A DNA stretch of 38,215 nucleotides from a virus (IMGVR_UViG_3300027709_000002:1-38215); one strand, 5' to 3'. Shown: positions 25,680-35,279, numbered from the stretch's first letter. Numbers and translations: made by a program. The notes: generated by a model from the sequence alone, not told the origin.

Positions 25680-26713
25680 GGTGAAGCATCCGTACTAGAA
25701 AAACACATAGTTGCACTATCACTTGACCAATTACCTGAATCGGCTAGAGCAACAGTCGCAGTAGCCGTAGTTTCCGAAGCATAAGCCAAAAGAGAAGTAG
25801 CAGAAGTTTGACCACTATTTGACCAGTAACCGTGATTTCCTGTGTCTGAATATCCTGCTGAATAACCGCTATGATTAAGTGTTGCGCTTAGTGTCGAATG
25901 AGTGAAACTAGAAGCATAATCCCATTTATCAATAGCAGAACCCAGATTGTAACCAGCACCGAAATACCCTGCGACCTGCCCATTAGACATAGCCGCCCCA
26001 CCATACGTACCAGTCGATAACGAAGTTTGTGTGGAACCACTATCGGAAGAAAAAATGACGCTAGTTACGACAGTTCCAGGGGCGCTGACACCACCCCAAC
26101 CGCCAGCAGATAACCCTCTGTCACCGCTTTTCGCCATTCCTCGAACCATATACCTTGCTACGTTTACCGTGGGTGAAATAGTGCTAGTGGAAGTATCGCT
26201 TGAAAAAGCAAACTTTTCGATAGAAGTCGTGTACGCACCAGCGTTTGTTATACCTGAACCGTAATACCCTGCTGTGCCACTATTTGCATAACCGAAACCG
26301 CTTTGGTGTTCTGTTTGCGTAACAGTAGCACCAACCTCAGAACTAACATTTGAAGGTAATGCTACTTTCCAACTGCGCCTTGAACGGTAAGTCGGGTCGT
26401 CATCTTTGTTGATACCTGAAACGCTGTAACCAGCAACTTGATTATTGCAAATTCCGTAACAAACATTAGATCCCAGAGTGGTTATTGCAGTAGTAATAAC
26501 TTGGTAAGTTTGCAACGCAAACATAAACATCGTCATGTTTGCGTAGTTATATGATTTCTGCATAAAACCACCATAAGGCGAACCACCACCGCCAAACAGA
26601 CCGCCATTCAACCAACTAGAAACAGCCGTAGACGGCCACGCCTTCGCCGTGTCCTTCCTGCCCTTCCAGTTGGAAACCGCAGAACTAGGGTTAGTCCTAT
26701 CTTGTCGAAACAC
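25676..26713 (-). CDS. Putative receptor-binding protein with Kelch-like repeats
   Basis: A 345-residue protein. From about residue 90 onward there are roughly five or six repeats of 45-55 residues with the pattern 'GYxxGG...TSIEKFAFSSD...TL...G..AGYxxSG'. Ser, Thr, Gly and Tyr dominate. Such blades suggest a beta-propeller or stacked beta fibre, seen in marine phage receptor-binding proteins. The N-terminal 80 residues (Gly-rich, with a hydrophobic helix FMFALQTYQVI) probably attach it. It lies in the tail cluster and is the best candidate for host recognition. Confidence 0.7.
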   Translation of the reverse strand: MFRQDRTNPSSAVSNWKGRKDTAKAWPSTAVSSWLNGGLFGGGGSPYGGFMQKSYNYANMTMFMFALQTYQVITTAITTLGSNVCYGICNNQVAGYSVSGINKDDDPTYRSRRSWKVALPSNVSSEVGATVTQTEHQSGFGYANSGTAGYYGSGITNAGAYTTSIEKFAFSSDTSTSTISPTVNVARYMVRGMAKSGDRGLSAGGWGGVSAPGTVVTSVIFSSDSGSTQTSLSTGTYGGAAMSNGQVAGYFGAGYNLGSAIDKWDYASSFTHSTLSATLNHSGYSAGYSDTGNHGYWSNSGQTSATSLLAYASETTATATVALADSGNWSSDSATMCFSSTDASP

Positions 26714-26724
26714 TATAAGACCTC

Positions 26725-27099
26725 TTAAGCAGTTATTCTATTTACGTAACCAAATACTGTCACTTTAGAAGCAACCGCAGCAGCACCTTTAACGAGTAGT
26801 CCTGTACTGGATTTACCAGACAGCACCAATCCGGGTACTATTAACTGAAGTCCGCCTTCTGCGGTGACTGTATATTCAATGAGATCATCTGGATCATCTG
26901 TTCCACCAAACTGAATCGTAATCTTACGATCCGTTCCATCGGTGTTGGAAGCGTAGAGCCAGATTTCGTCAAGCGTAGTTGCTGTTGTAGTTGTAGTGTG
27001 TATGTCCGTAAACGCACCACTATCAACAGCAAGTTCTATACCTGTACCATCTCCTGCACTGCCTCCGGGAGCCAGTTGTACTTTTGAATATGTTGCCAT
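26725..27099 (-). CDS. Beta-sandwich structural protein
   Basis: A 124-residue Thr/Gly/Val-rich protein with alternating strands (TTTATTLDEIWLYASN, KITIQFGG, LIEYTVTA, GLQLIVPGLVLSG). It has no enzyme motif. It lies between the fibre-type genes. It looks like a small virion or fibre-knob domain. No named family. Confidence 0.65.
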   Translation of the reverse strand: MATYSKVQLAPGGSAGDGTGIELAVDSGAFTDIHTTTTTATTLDEIWLYASNTDGTDRKITIQFGGTDDPDDLIEYTVTAEGGLQLIVPGLVLSGKSSTGLLVKGAAAVASKVTVFGYVNRITA

Positions 27100-27111
27100 A
27101 TTACCTTTCCT

Positions 27112-27531
27112 TTAATTGAAAACCGAGTTTGTAAGAACGTTATTAGCGTCATTCCACGTAGGATCTGTTATATCTGTTAACAATGCCACTGTTCCACTGT
27201 TATTGGGAAGCGTTATGACTCTGTCGGCAGTTGGATCAGTAGCCCGCAAAAAAGTTTCATAATCATTATCTGTTGCTCCCTCCCAATAAATAGCAGCATT
27301 AGCGCCTTGCGTGTGATCAAGTTTTATATTTGCAGAAAATGTTGCCAAACCTGTAAAAGTAGAAGTTTGATTAACTGCTAAAGCACCAGCAATCGTTGTT
27401 ATTTTTGAAGTGGCAGACAAAGTAGGGGTATTCGTAGCCCAATCCACCACATCATCAAAATTTTCATTAACTTGCGCTGCGACAATCGCTGTTCCCGCAG
27501 TGAAACTATATGTTTTGGCTAATGCAGTCAT
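27112..27531 (-). CDS. Tail-fibre-type protein
   Basis: A 139-residue protein with the fibre-shaft markers YSFTAGTAIVAAQVNENFDDV (near residues 8-28) and ITLPNNSGTVALLTD (about 105-119). The latter phrase commonly ends fibre shafts. The middle is a Thr/Ala-rich beta-strand repeat. It is short for a fibre; several small genes here may build it together. The start overlaps the upstream stop (TAATG). Confidence 0.75.
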   Translation of the reverse strand: MTALAKTYSFTAGTAIVAAQVNENFDDVVDWATNTPTLSATSKITTIAGALAVNQTSTFTGLATFSANIKLDHTQGANAAIYWEGATDNDYETFLRATDPTADRVITLPNNSGTVALLTDITDPTWNDANNVLTNSVFN

Positions 27532-29249
27532 TAACGCAATCTCCTAGTTCTATACATACCTATGATTGATGTCACACCCCATTTGCCCCTATAGGACACT
27601 GATGGAAGAACAGCAAACCTCAAACTAATAGCCACCGCTGTCCCAATTGAAGACCATCTACCCAGCACATAGTTATCTTCAGTGCCTTCTGCCTGCCATT
27701 CAGACGTATCCCACACGCCTGTACCTGAACCTGAAGGAGCAGAATCCCACGTAGAAGGCGAACTTAAACCTGTAACAGTTGCATTTAAACGTTCTGTCCA
27801 ACCCGCTAAATTGTAATCTTTGTAAACATACTGATATATCAACAAATCAGCGTCCGCTAAAAGAACAGAACGAGTTTTACCCCACCTTTTAGCAAAAGTA
27901 GGACGATTACCTTCAAACCAGCCAGTCTGATAATAAGAATTTATTTCAGTTGCAGATGAATCATAGTTATCCACATCATAATTTTGGTTAACTTTAGAAA
28001 TACGATCAAAAGAAACAGGTGCATCAATAACTGAAGTAGCAGCAATACCATAATGAGTGTCATTGGTAGGACGATACGCTAAAAGACTCCGAGCATTAAT
28101 ATCGTGCCTAACCCAGCCGCCAGTAGCACCAAGACTGGGATCCCAAACAAACGTGTTTCTACGCTGCTCTTGATTAGAACCTGACAAATTATCATCAGAT
28201 TGATAATTGACAGACAACCAAAGTTTCTCATCAAACCACATCATTGAAGGAACAACAGTGGTTGTTAAAGCAGGTTGCCCTACAGCATAAGTCATTGCAG
28301 GTTTTATACGTTCAAAAGCCCACGCTAAAGTCTGATCTCTTAAAAGAAACAATCCATCTTCAGCAAACCAAAAGAACACACCAACAGTAGTGTTTATTGG
28401 TGTACAACCTTCCATGTTTCCCGCGGTGCGGGAAATGTTACGAACCTGAAAATTGTCCGTATTGAAACCTAAAACCTCATAAACAGAGTTCTCTTTGAAA
28501 ACCAGCAAACGGTTTTGATCTGGGAGAATGCCTGTTATGTAGTCACCGTCTTCACCTACGTCTATGTCAACATAGTGTGTTGCAGTCCAGTTTTCCGCAT
28601 CGGATGTTTTAGACCATCTTAAACGATTCTTATGATACGTTCCGCTTTCTAAAGTGTAAGCAGCCCAAACGTGTTCATTCCAAGTAGCAACATATCTGGC
28701 GCAAGGAAAGTGACCATCCGTTCCATCAAGATCAGGTACAGGATAAGCAACAGAGGCACCATCCCATCGTACTCCTGAATATGTCGTAATTCCTGAAGAG
28801 CCATGGAGCAACTCCCCATTAACGATATAAGTGTAACCATTGAAAGTCACAGAATGCGGAGCCTGACTGGTATTAAAATAAGCAGTAGTACCAATAGGAC
28901 CAGTAAAATCCCCTGAAGCATTATTGTTATAATAAATTTGAGACTGGATCGTAGAATCATTCAAAATAGCAGCAAGAATCTGATTCTGTTCAGACTCATA
29001 ATGAGTCATCAAACTAATAATATTGTGATCTAAAACAGTGTCATTAATTTTAGTAACAGCATCACGACGACGTACACCACCTCTAGGGTCAACCTCTACG
29101 TTCAACATTGCTGGAGATTCATTAGGGGCTAAATTGAACTGATCCGCTCTAAGATTCAAACCACCAGTAAAATCTGATTTTTCTTCGTATCTGTATGCTT
29201 CTTTACCTGCACCTGAAGTGACAGGAGGCAGTTTCATATCGAAAGGCAT
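27531..29249 (-). CDS. Tail hub / nozzle-like protein
   Basis: A 572-residue protein. The N-terminus has DFTGGLNLRADQFNLAPNES (residues 26-45) followed by NVEVDPRGGVRRRD, the opening phrase of podovirus tail nozzle and hub proteins (T7 gp12 / P22 gp10-like). The rest is beta-rich, with Trp and Tyr repeats suggestive of propeller blades. It lies directly after the adaptor gene. It should form the end of the short tail. Assigned from opening motif and place. Confidence 0.75.
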   Translation of the reverse strand: MPFDMKLPPVTSGAGKEAYRYEEKSDFTGGLNLRADQFNLAPNESPAMLNVEVDPRGGVRRRDAVTKINDTVLDHNIISLMTHYESEQNQILAAILNDSTIQSQIYYNNNASGDFTGPIGTTAYFNTSQAPHSVTFNGYTYIVNGELLHGSSGITTYSGVRWDGASVAYPVPDLDGTDGHFPCARYVATWNEHVWAAYTLESGTYHKNRLRWSKTSDAENWTATHYVDIDVGEDGDYITGILPDQNRLLVFKENSVYEVLGFNTDNFQVRNISRTAGNMEGCTPINTTVGVFFWFAEDGLFLLRDQTLAWAFERIKPAMTYAVGQPALTTTVVPSMMWFDEKLWLSVNYQSDDNLSGSNQEQRRNTFVWDPSLGATGGWVRHDINARSLLAYRPTNDTHYGIAATSVIDAPVSFDRISKVNQNYDVDNYDSSATEINSYYQTGWFEGNRPTFAKRWGKTRSVLLADADLLIYQYVYKDYNLAGWTERLNATVTGLSSPSTWDSAPSGSGTGVWDTSEWQAEGTEDNYVLGRWSSIGTAVAISLRFAVLPSVSYRGKWGVTSIIGMYRTRRLR

Positions 29250-29252
29250 TTA

Positions 29253-30059
29253 TCAGTTTTCCCATGAGTAACGCAAACGGCTAGGTAAAAAGTTGGAACC
29301 CATCCAACGAGAAGTCCGCACACTATTCAACAACAATGGTTGAGGAGCGGGAGTGTCTTCAAACCTTGCACGAAGATTATCCAACTCGCCTTGAAACAAA
29401 GCAAAATATTGGTTAGCCATACCCGCATCTTCTTGCTGTTGATACGTTCTGTATATTGCGTACAAAGATAAAACATTATCGAAAGGAACCGGCAAATCAG
29501 GCGTGTCAGCGTCTGCTATAGCGGTACGATTAATAACCGTTGTTCCACCAAATTCTATGGGGTTACGGTAACCACGCATATAAATTGTTTGACCCGATCC
29601 GGGTGTAGGGAACAAACGAATAACCTGATTGCTTATACCAGCACTGGCGCTTGAACCTGAAGCCCACATAGACCAATACCACGGGTCACCAGAATTGTTA
29701 GAATTTAACGGATATAGAATATCAGCAGCGTCGTAACCTATGTATCTTAAAACTTGAGAATCTCTTTTCAGAGAAGCAATTTCTCTTAAACCAACGTTAG
29801 AAGGAGCGACAGCACCAGAAAAAGTAACACCATCATGTGTGATACTAAGATTAGTGGCGATGTCCGCTATCGGATAATCTGATTGCCCACCCACAGTTGT
29901 GAAACTTAAAGCAACTTCATAAAACGGCCAACGCTTCTCAGAATAGACAATCAGGTTGTAACCTTCACGAATAAATGTGTTCATTGTAGAATCTGACACA
30001 TCGCTGCTGGTTATATCAACTATGTCACGGACATAAGTCCGCATTGCGCTTAACTGCAC
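29253..30059 (-). CDS. Head-tail adaptor (P22 gp4 / T7 gp11-like)
   Basis: A 268-residue protein. It begins LSAMRTYVRDIVDITSSDVSD with helices, then REGYNLIVYSEKRWPFYE, the usual opening of podovirus adaptors that plug onto the portal ring. A beta domain follows (about 60-190), with ADTPDLPVPFDNVLSLYAIYRTY near 195-220 and helices at the end. It lies between capsid and tail hub genes, as adaptors do. Confidence 0.82.
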   Translation of the reverse strand: MQLSAMRTYVRDIVDITSSDVSDSTMNTFIREGYNLIVYSEKRWPFYEVALSFTTVGGQSDYPIADIATNLSITHDGVTFSGAVAPSNVGLREIASLKRDSQVLRYIGYDAADILYPLNSNNSGDPWYWSMWASGSSASAGISNQVIRLFPTPGSGQTIYMRGYRNPIEFGGTTVINRTAIADADTPDLPVPFDNVLSLYAIYRTYQQQEDAGMANQYFALFQGELDNLRARFEDTPAPQPLLLNSVRTSRWMGSNFLPSRLRYSWEN

Positions 30060-30068
30060 TATAAACCC

Positions 30069-30275
30069 CTACTTGGTTTTTTTAGATTTAAAAACTTTAG
30101 TAGATGTTTTCACAGGAGCCTTCTGGATCGGTGATGTGTCTGCGACACGATGAATGTTACGTGATTGTCCAACGGTTTGAGGCCGTGGTGACGAATCCCG
30201 GAAATTGGTATCAGCCGAAGGTTCCCCTGCCGGTCTAACCCCTTTCTTATACGTATACTGTTCATATCTAGCCAT
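30069..30275 (-). CDS. Small basic disordered protein
   Basis: A 68-residue Lys/Arg/Pro/Ser-rich protein without visible fold. It lies between the major capsid and adaptor genes. This is a common place for small capsid-associated or DNA-binding proteins. No recognised family. Confidence 0.6.
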   Translation of the reverse strand: MARYEQYTYKKGVRPAGEPSADTNFRDSSPRPQTVGQSRNIHRVADTSPIQKAPVKTSTKVFKSKKTK

Positions 30276-30311
30276 TAGGACTCCTGTAAAAACTATCTCT
30301 GTGCCATCAAA

Positions 30312-31277
30312 TTATGCAGGTGTAATACCGTACATGTATCCTTGACGGGCGCGGTTACTTGTTGTTAACTCGCCGTAGCAGAGTAACTGTGAGAATACCG
30401 CATCTTGATTTGTAGGACGGACAAACGGAGTTGGCTTAAACCAAACGTCTGAGTGTGCTACAAGTTGTAGATACTTGGTATTCAACATGTACATTTTTCC
30501 TTCGCCCGCGAGAACGCCGTCAAATGTTACTGGACATCCCTTGAAAAGAAGGTTCTGGAAACCACCATCAGCCATGTCGGTGTCGGTGTACCTGATCTGT
30601 CCTTCAAGAAGACCCTCGTATGTTTCATACTGGGTTTGTCCTGTGATGATGATTGTAGGCTGATCATTACCCACTGAACAGTTATTGTAAGTGGTAGCCA
30701 TGTTTGCTTGAGTAAGAGCGCCACCTACGTTAGTAACTTGTGATCTCCACCACGAGTTATCTCCGTCAGTAGCATCAATACCCGCAAAAGCGGCTGATCC
30801 ATCATCATTACCTAGACCAACACAAGCGGCTAGACCATTCCAGTCTTTGCCACCGTTGCCGGTGCTGTTACCATAAAACATGGTGTTCATGTTTTCAATA
30901 ATTGTTTCCTGCGTTTGAAAGATTTTTCCTTCAAGAAGGTCAATTATTTGTGCTTCACCATTATTTTTGGCTTCTTCAATACCGTTGATTGTTACTGTCG
31001 CAGCATACTGTTTCCAAGAATACTCAGCAGCGCTTATGCCTGTTTGAGCAGTTGTGGAAATAGCATCTGTACCAGCGTATGAACCAGCGGTAGAGTTTGT
31101 GCCATAAATAAGGGGTACTACTATGTTCGCACCACCTGATACACGCCTAATTGTCTGACCATTTGTTAAAGCGTAAAACAATGGTCTTGCGCTGAAAATG
31201 TTGTCAGTCAGTTTAGGGATGTAGTTTTTCAGAGTGGTGGAAAGTATTTCATCAAAGTTAGCATTACCTGCTGCCAT
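30312..31277 (-). CDS. Major capsid protein (HK97-fold)
   Basis: A 321-residue protein typical of phage major capsid proteins. It begins NANFDEILSTTLKNYIPKL (N-arm), followed by NGQTIRRVSGGANIVVPLIYG, IDLLEGKIFQTQETIIENMNTMFYG (spine helix, about 115-145), and the A-domain strands near the C-terminus (GCPVTFDGVLAGEGKMYMLNTKYLQL). It should form the icosahedral shell and lies downstream of the scaffold. Length is normal. GAGG lies upstream. Confidence 0.9.
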   Translation of the reverse strand: MAAGNANFDEILSTTLKNYIPKLTDNIFSARPLFYALTNGQTIRRVSGGANIVVPLIYGTNSTAGSYAGTDAISTTAQTGISAAEYSWKQYAATVTINGIEEAKNNGEAQIIDLLEGKIFQTQETIIENMNTMFYGNSTGNGGKDWNGLAACVGLGNDDGSAAFAGIDATDGDNSWWRSQVTNVGGALTQANMATTYNNCSVGNDQPTIIITGQTQYETYEGLLEGQIRYTDTDMADGGFQNLLFKGCPVTFDGVLAGEGKMYMLNTKYLQLVAHSDVWFKPTPFVRPTNQDAVFSQLLCYGELTTSNRARQGYMYGITPA

Positions 31278-31301
31278 TTGTTTTTTACCTCATTCTGTTA
31301 T

Positions 31302-32048
31302 CTATGAAGCAAGTTCCCGTTTCGCATCCTCGAATGCTTGCCGGATAGAATTAGGTTTAGTCGAAGCACTATCCTTGATACTTCCTGTTTGTTTAGAACC
31401 TTTTGGTTCCACAACAGAAGCATCACGTTTAGCATCTGTTCGCTCTTGCTCTTTCTCCAATTTGTTGGCTTTCTCTGCAACATCGCCATATCTCATATGA
31501 GTTAATGCGGCTTCTAAGTTGCCTATTTTGTGAGTCAACGCATGTTGATAAAGTTCTTGCGAATCAAATTCCCCGTACTGGTCCCTAAGTCCTTCTACCT
31601 GCTTTTCTACTTGTTGTCGTCGTTGTAAACGTGCCTGCTGCGCTAACTGTGTTTCCAACTGCACAATACGCTGCTCGGTGGCATCAGTTTTAGGCTCATC
31701 CCACATTGAATCAGAACTGTAACTATCGTTACTGCCCTGTTGTGGAGTTGATCCCATCTGAACCCCGAACGCATCTGCTAACGCTGTCAGAGTCCCATCA
31801 GGGTCTGCTTCCAGCGAGGAAACTATTGCTTCCGCTTGCTGTAACCGTTTACGTTCGGAAGCCAATTCCTGCGTCTTACGTGTGTAATCCGACTGTCTTT
31901 GGTATCCGTCCCGAAGTTCTTCAAGGCTGACCTCTTGATTTTCACCATCCACCTTAACGGCATATGTGTCACCAGAAGGTTCCTCTGAAACTTCAACTGA
32001 AGACTCTGGAGTATCCACCGAGGTGGATTCCTGTACATCTTCTTCCAT
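31302..32048 (-). CDS. Scaffolding protein
   Basis: A 248-residue acidic, coiled-coil protein. The first 25 residues are acidic and disordered. Then VKVDGENQEVSLEELRDGYQ, typical of phage scaffold openings, and a long helix (DYTRKTQELASERKRLQQAEA). Further coiled coil lies at 120-160. A basic C-terminal helix (about 225-248) would bind capsid. It is adjacent to the capsid gene, as scaffolds are. Confidence 0.85.
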   Translation of the reverse strand: MEEDVQESTSVDTPESSVEVSEEPSGDTYAVKVDGENQEVSLEELRDGYQRQSDYTRKTQELASERKRLQQAEAIVSSLEADPDGTLTALADAFGVQMGSTPQQGSNDSYSSDSMWDEPKTDATEQRIVQLETQLAQQARLQRRQQVEKQVEGLRDQYGEFDSQELYQHALTHKIGNLEAALTHMRYGDVAEKANKLEKEQERTDAKRDASVVEPKGSKQTGSIKDSASTKPNSIRQAFEDAKRELAS

Positions 32049-32115
32049 ATTCTTTTTCTCCTTGGAGTCCTAAAAGGCTGCTCCTATAATCACAGGACAC
32101 ATTGTCCCATGCGAT

Positions 32116-34002
32116 CTACAGATCTGGTAAACCAACTCCCATTTGTCCACGAAGTTGTGCTACCAATTCTGGAGGAACCCCACCAGAAGCACCAAAAGCG
32201 CCACCTTGTTGAGGTACCAGACCTTCCATCATTGCTTGCGACGCACCCATACCGGCATTAGGAGATTGACCTTCAGGTTCCTCCCCGCCCATAGGCATAG
32301 GTTGTTGCTGCATGATAAATTTATCAGGATCTTTAATATCAAATCCCATAGTCAAAACATGTTTAGCCAACGCTGTTGGATCTATAACAGTCCCGACAAG
32401 CGGAGCCATCGCATTCAATAATGAGACAGCCTGCTGTTTACGAATAGTGTCATTAACGGGTTGAGTCGAACCACCTTCAACAGTGAAATCAAACTCACCT
32501 ATAATATCCTCTCGCGTGTAAGTAAAGAAAATATCTTCTCCACCTTTACCAGCGATACGAGCCATCTGCTCACCTGTCATAAATTGTTGCATCAATTGGA
32601 TAACTCGTCGTGCTATGTGACCGATACTAATTTCGACTATCGCTAGTTTGTCTGCCGCGCGAGCATTACCTGCATCAGCAATAATTGATGCTTCAGTAGC
32701 AGTACGCCGAATCTCAGGCATTTGACCTCTTGCATATTCGGAAACTCCCGACACAGTACTAATATCTTCTTCTATGATTGCTGAAGTGTTATAAATCTCT
32801 GGGGATAACGGAGTTTGAGGCATAGGAACCACAACTTCCTGTAAAGGTTTATTTTCATCAACCACTGGGACTAAACGCCCATCTTGATCTGACTCTAATG
32901 CTTCGCGTCCTTCAGGACCAAAAGACCGTTCGTGATACAAATATTTCCTTGCATACCGTTTACGTGCATTAATCAACTGTGTACGTGTTTTATCTAATTC
33001 CAGTTGCAACGACTCTATAGATTCTAAATCACCCATCGGATAGAAATAGTCCGGGATGTCATAATTTCGTAACATTACAAAAGGTTGACCGTAAGCGTAA
33101 GGCATAGGTATCGGATCGACTAGAAACTCTTCTCCTGTTTGCGAGAAAACAGACATCGTGTTTTCTGCAATATCGTAGTATTCGTAAATAGCCACACGAT
33201 CTTCTTCTAAAAGGAATTGTTCTTGTTCCTGACGTTCCCGGTTTTGAAACATCGGATATAAAATACCATCTGCTGTTAAACGTTTCCTAGCAGCAGCCTT
33301 ATATCTTTTATCCTTTTTAGCCTCTTCCAGAGGGCGGACAATGCGTTGACAGATCCATTGAGCATCCTCCATACACGTCGCTTCAGGATCAACATACATG
33401 TCAAAAGGAGAAACTCGTTCTACAAAAGGCTGATCTTCTACAACAACTGACATTGTGTCAGGAAGCGTCGTTACGATTTCTTCGTCTGTCGGAACTCCAC
33501 CAGCCAAAGCAGCATTTTCCATAGCGAACGTTTCTGCTTCTAAAATAGCCTCATCAACCATTTCTTCACGTTCAGTATCGCTAATAGACCGTTCTTGTTC
33601 AACAAATTTCCAACCGACCTTTAACCAACCATGACCATTAATTAAAAAATCTTTTACAGCACGACGAAACGTCTTACGAAAATCGTGATGTCTCCATAGG
33701 TAATTAACAACCGCTTCTACGAAAGCAGCCCTGTCAGAATTTTCTTGTTCAGTCGCAGAAACAACTATTTTAGGATGATTCACTGAGACAGAAGGAGCAA
33801 TAACGTTAATAGTTGAAAAAGCCATATTAACTACAATCAAATCTTCATTAGTAGCAGTAGTACGCGGCCATTGTCGACCACGGTACAAATCAATCATTCG
33901 CTGCCATAACGAATCGTAACCCATTTCATCACGCCAACGAGCCGACGCTTCAAGTCGACGTTTAGCAATTTCAAATTGCTCAGATCTAGTTTTTTTAGCC
34001 AT
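32116..34002 (-). CDS. Portal protein (P22-type)
   Basis: A 628-residue portal. FEIAKRRLEASARWRDEMGYDSLWQRMIDLY (wing helix, start), NVIAPSVSVNHPKIVV, FRRAVKDFLINGHGWLKVGW and FVERVSPFDMYVDPEA are classic portal phrases. The long helix ESLQLELDKTRTQLINARKRYARKYL (about 330-355) and the RRTATEASIIADAGNARAADK segment (about 438-458) form stem and crown. The last 80 residues are Gln/Gly/Met-rich and flexible. It makes the twelve-part ring for packaging. Start overlaps upstream stop (TAATG). Confidence 0.9.
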   Translation of the reverse strand: MAKKTRSEQFEIAKRRLEASARWRDEMGYDSLWQRMIDLYRGRQWPRTTATNEDLIVVNMAFSTINVIAPSVSVNHPKIVVSATEQENSDRAAFVEAVVNYLWRHHDFRKTFRRAVKDFLINGHGWLKVGWKFVEQERSISDTEREEMVDEAILEAETFAMENAALAGGVPTDEEIVTTLPDTMSVVVEDQPFVERVSPFDMYVDPEATCMEDAQWICQRIVRPLEEAKKDKRYKAAARKRLTADGILYPMFQNRERQEQEQFLLEEDRVAIYEYYDIAENTMSVFSQTGEEFLVDPIPMPYAYGQPFVMLRNYDIPDYFYPMGDLESIESLQLELDKTRTQLINARKRYARKYLYHERSFGPEGREALESDQDGRLVPVVDENKPLQEVVVPMPQTPLSPEIYNTSAIIEEDISTVSGVSEYARGQMPEIRRTATEASIIADAGNARAADKLAIVEISIGHIARRVIQLMQQFMTGEQMARIAGKGGEDIFFTYTREDIIGEFDFTVEGGSTQPVNDTIRKQQAVSLLNAMAPLVGTVIDPTALAKHVLTMGFDIKDPDKFIMQQQPMPMGGEEPEGQSPNAGMGASQAMMEGLVPQQGGAFGASGGVPPELVAQLRGQMGVGLPDL

Positions 34003-34256
34003 TAGACTTTCTCTATATTACGCCCTTGCGCTTTGGCTTCGGCGACTAGTTTTTTTTCTCTTTCGTTCAAAGTCAAATGCTGCTCGTCTAGCGGTAACCG
34101 TGAGCGGGAGACTGCTCCAGTTACGAATTTGATGCCATGTAGTTTTTGACGACGTTCCCATAATTCATCCAGTTCCGTTTCCGATACTGGACCACGAAAA
34201 TCCTGCACATACATGCAAAAATCTTCGTAGGTCGCTCCGCGAGGGAGGACTGCCAC
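34002..34256 (-). CDS. Hypothetical small protein before portal
   Basis: An 84-residue basic helical protein starting with GTG. The last 35 residues form a strongly charged helix (LNEREKKLVAEAKAQGRN). It lies between a disordered protein and the portal gene. It follows the upstream stop by two bases with no clear ribosome site, so it is likely coupled. No recognised family. Confidence 0.55.
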   Translation of the reverse strand: MAVLPRGATYEDFCMYVQDFRGPVSETELDELWERRQKLHGIKFVTGAVSRSRLPLDEQHLTLNEREKKLVAEAKAQGRNIEKV

Positions 34257-34258
34257 GT

Positions 34259-34567
34259 CTATGGACGCTTTGTATGAGGTGCGGCGTTGTGTCCTGCCAA
34301 GTCTGGTTGTGGCTTAGAAGGTTCAACTTGTCCTGTTTTTCCATGCTGATTAAACGGAGTTTCTCTAACAGTTTGTTCACCGTACCCACCTGTCATATTT
34401 GCATATTTAGGTGAATCCATTCTTTGACGAGGTGACTGAGGTTGTGCAGGTTCCCAAATAGGGTTAGCAACAACAGAACCACCACGTTCCATTACGTTAT
34501 TACCGCCGGTAGTGCCTTTACCATCAACATTCTGACTAGCACTAGTGTGCGATACAAATCTTGCCAT
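34259..34567 (-). CDS. Disordered Pro/Gln/Asn-rich protein
   Basis: A 102-residue, low-complexity protein rich in Gly, Pro, Gln, Asn and His with no predicted fold. It lies between the terminase and portal genes. Many phages have a small disordered gene here, sometimes packaged in the head. AGGAGG precedes the ATG inside a hairpin (34572-34590). Confidence 0.6.
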   Translation of the reverse strand: MARFVSHTSASQNVDGKGTTGGNNVMERGGSVVANPIWEPAQPQSPRQRMDSPKYANMTGGYGEQTVRETPFNQHGKTGQVEPSKPQPDLAGHNAAPHTKRP

Positions 34568-34571
34568 AATC

Positions 34572-34590
34572 GAAACCTCCTAATGGTTTC
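34572..34590 (-). promoter_or_regulatory. Small hairpin masking a ribosome site
   Basis: On the leftward strand, GAAACC pairs with GGTTTC, leaving AGGAGG partly in the loop and stem just before the start at 34567. It could dampen translation of the disordered protein. The stem is only six base pairs, so this is tentative. Confidence 0.35.
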
Positions 34591-34613
34591 TAAAAGTTTC
34601 CTAAATACTATGT

Positions 34614-35279
34614 TTAGAGTGTCCCACGCATACTATGTTTACCTATCAACATTTCATCAGTTTCCTCTGGTTTAACCATTCTAGCGAACCAATCCAGCGT
34701 CCAATAATCGTCCACTTTCTTTGTAAACTCAGGCATAAACGCATATTGGCGCATTTCATTAGCCAACGCTAGAGCCATAACACGGTCATCATGTGGGCTA
34801 CCACCCATAGTTCCGCGCTCATTACGGACATAAGTACGCAACTCCGCCAAAGTATACCTATCGTGAATAGTCAGTTCCTCCGAACGTAAAGCCATCCCAA
34901 GATCATCAATCATCAAAGGTTTAGTAGTTCTGGTGGTTTTCCAACCAAATTCTTGAGAAACTTTAGTAGTAGCCTGATTCAAACTTCTTTTACGAAAAAG
35001 ATTAGGATGACCTAAATGACGTAACTGAACTATAGTAGTTAAACCATGGTTATTGGATTCAACACAAGTCAAAGCATCCTTATACCACAAAGCGAGATTA
35101 TATACTTCGCCTGCTAACGTATCAGGAGGAATGTGACCATGCCACATAGCAACCTGTTCACCAGTACGCACCTCCAAAACTTGGGCGCAAGAATAGTCAC
35201 CGTGGACTAAACCTTCGGCTGTATCAACACCTATACAATAAATTTTACTAGCGTCTGGTTCACGCCAAACTGTGAGCAT
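34614..35279 (-). CDS. Terminase large subunit, nuclease half
   Basis: A 221-residue RNase-H-fold nuclease domain of a large terminase. It has GVDTAEGLVHGDYSC (about 17-31, first acid), CVESNNHG (about 72-79, second acid) and PHDDRVMALALA (about 162-173, last acids). It lacks the ATPase domain, which is encoded by the gene just upstream in a different frame. The ATG is ten bases after GGAG, so it can start separately by coupling. It cuts concatemeric DNA at packaging. Confidence 0.85.
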   Translation of the reverse strand: MLTVWREPDASKIYCIGVDTAEGLVHGDYSCAQVLEVRTGEQVAMWHGHIPPDTLAGEVYNLALWYKDALTCVESNNHGLTTIVQLRHLGHPNLFRKRSLNQATTKVSQEFGWKTTRTTKPLMIDDLGMALRSEELTIHDRYTLAELRTYVRNERGTMGGSPHDDRVMALALANEMRQYAFMPEFTKKVDDYWTLDWFARMVKPEETDEMLIGKHSMRGTL

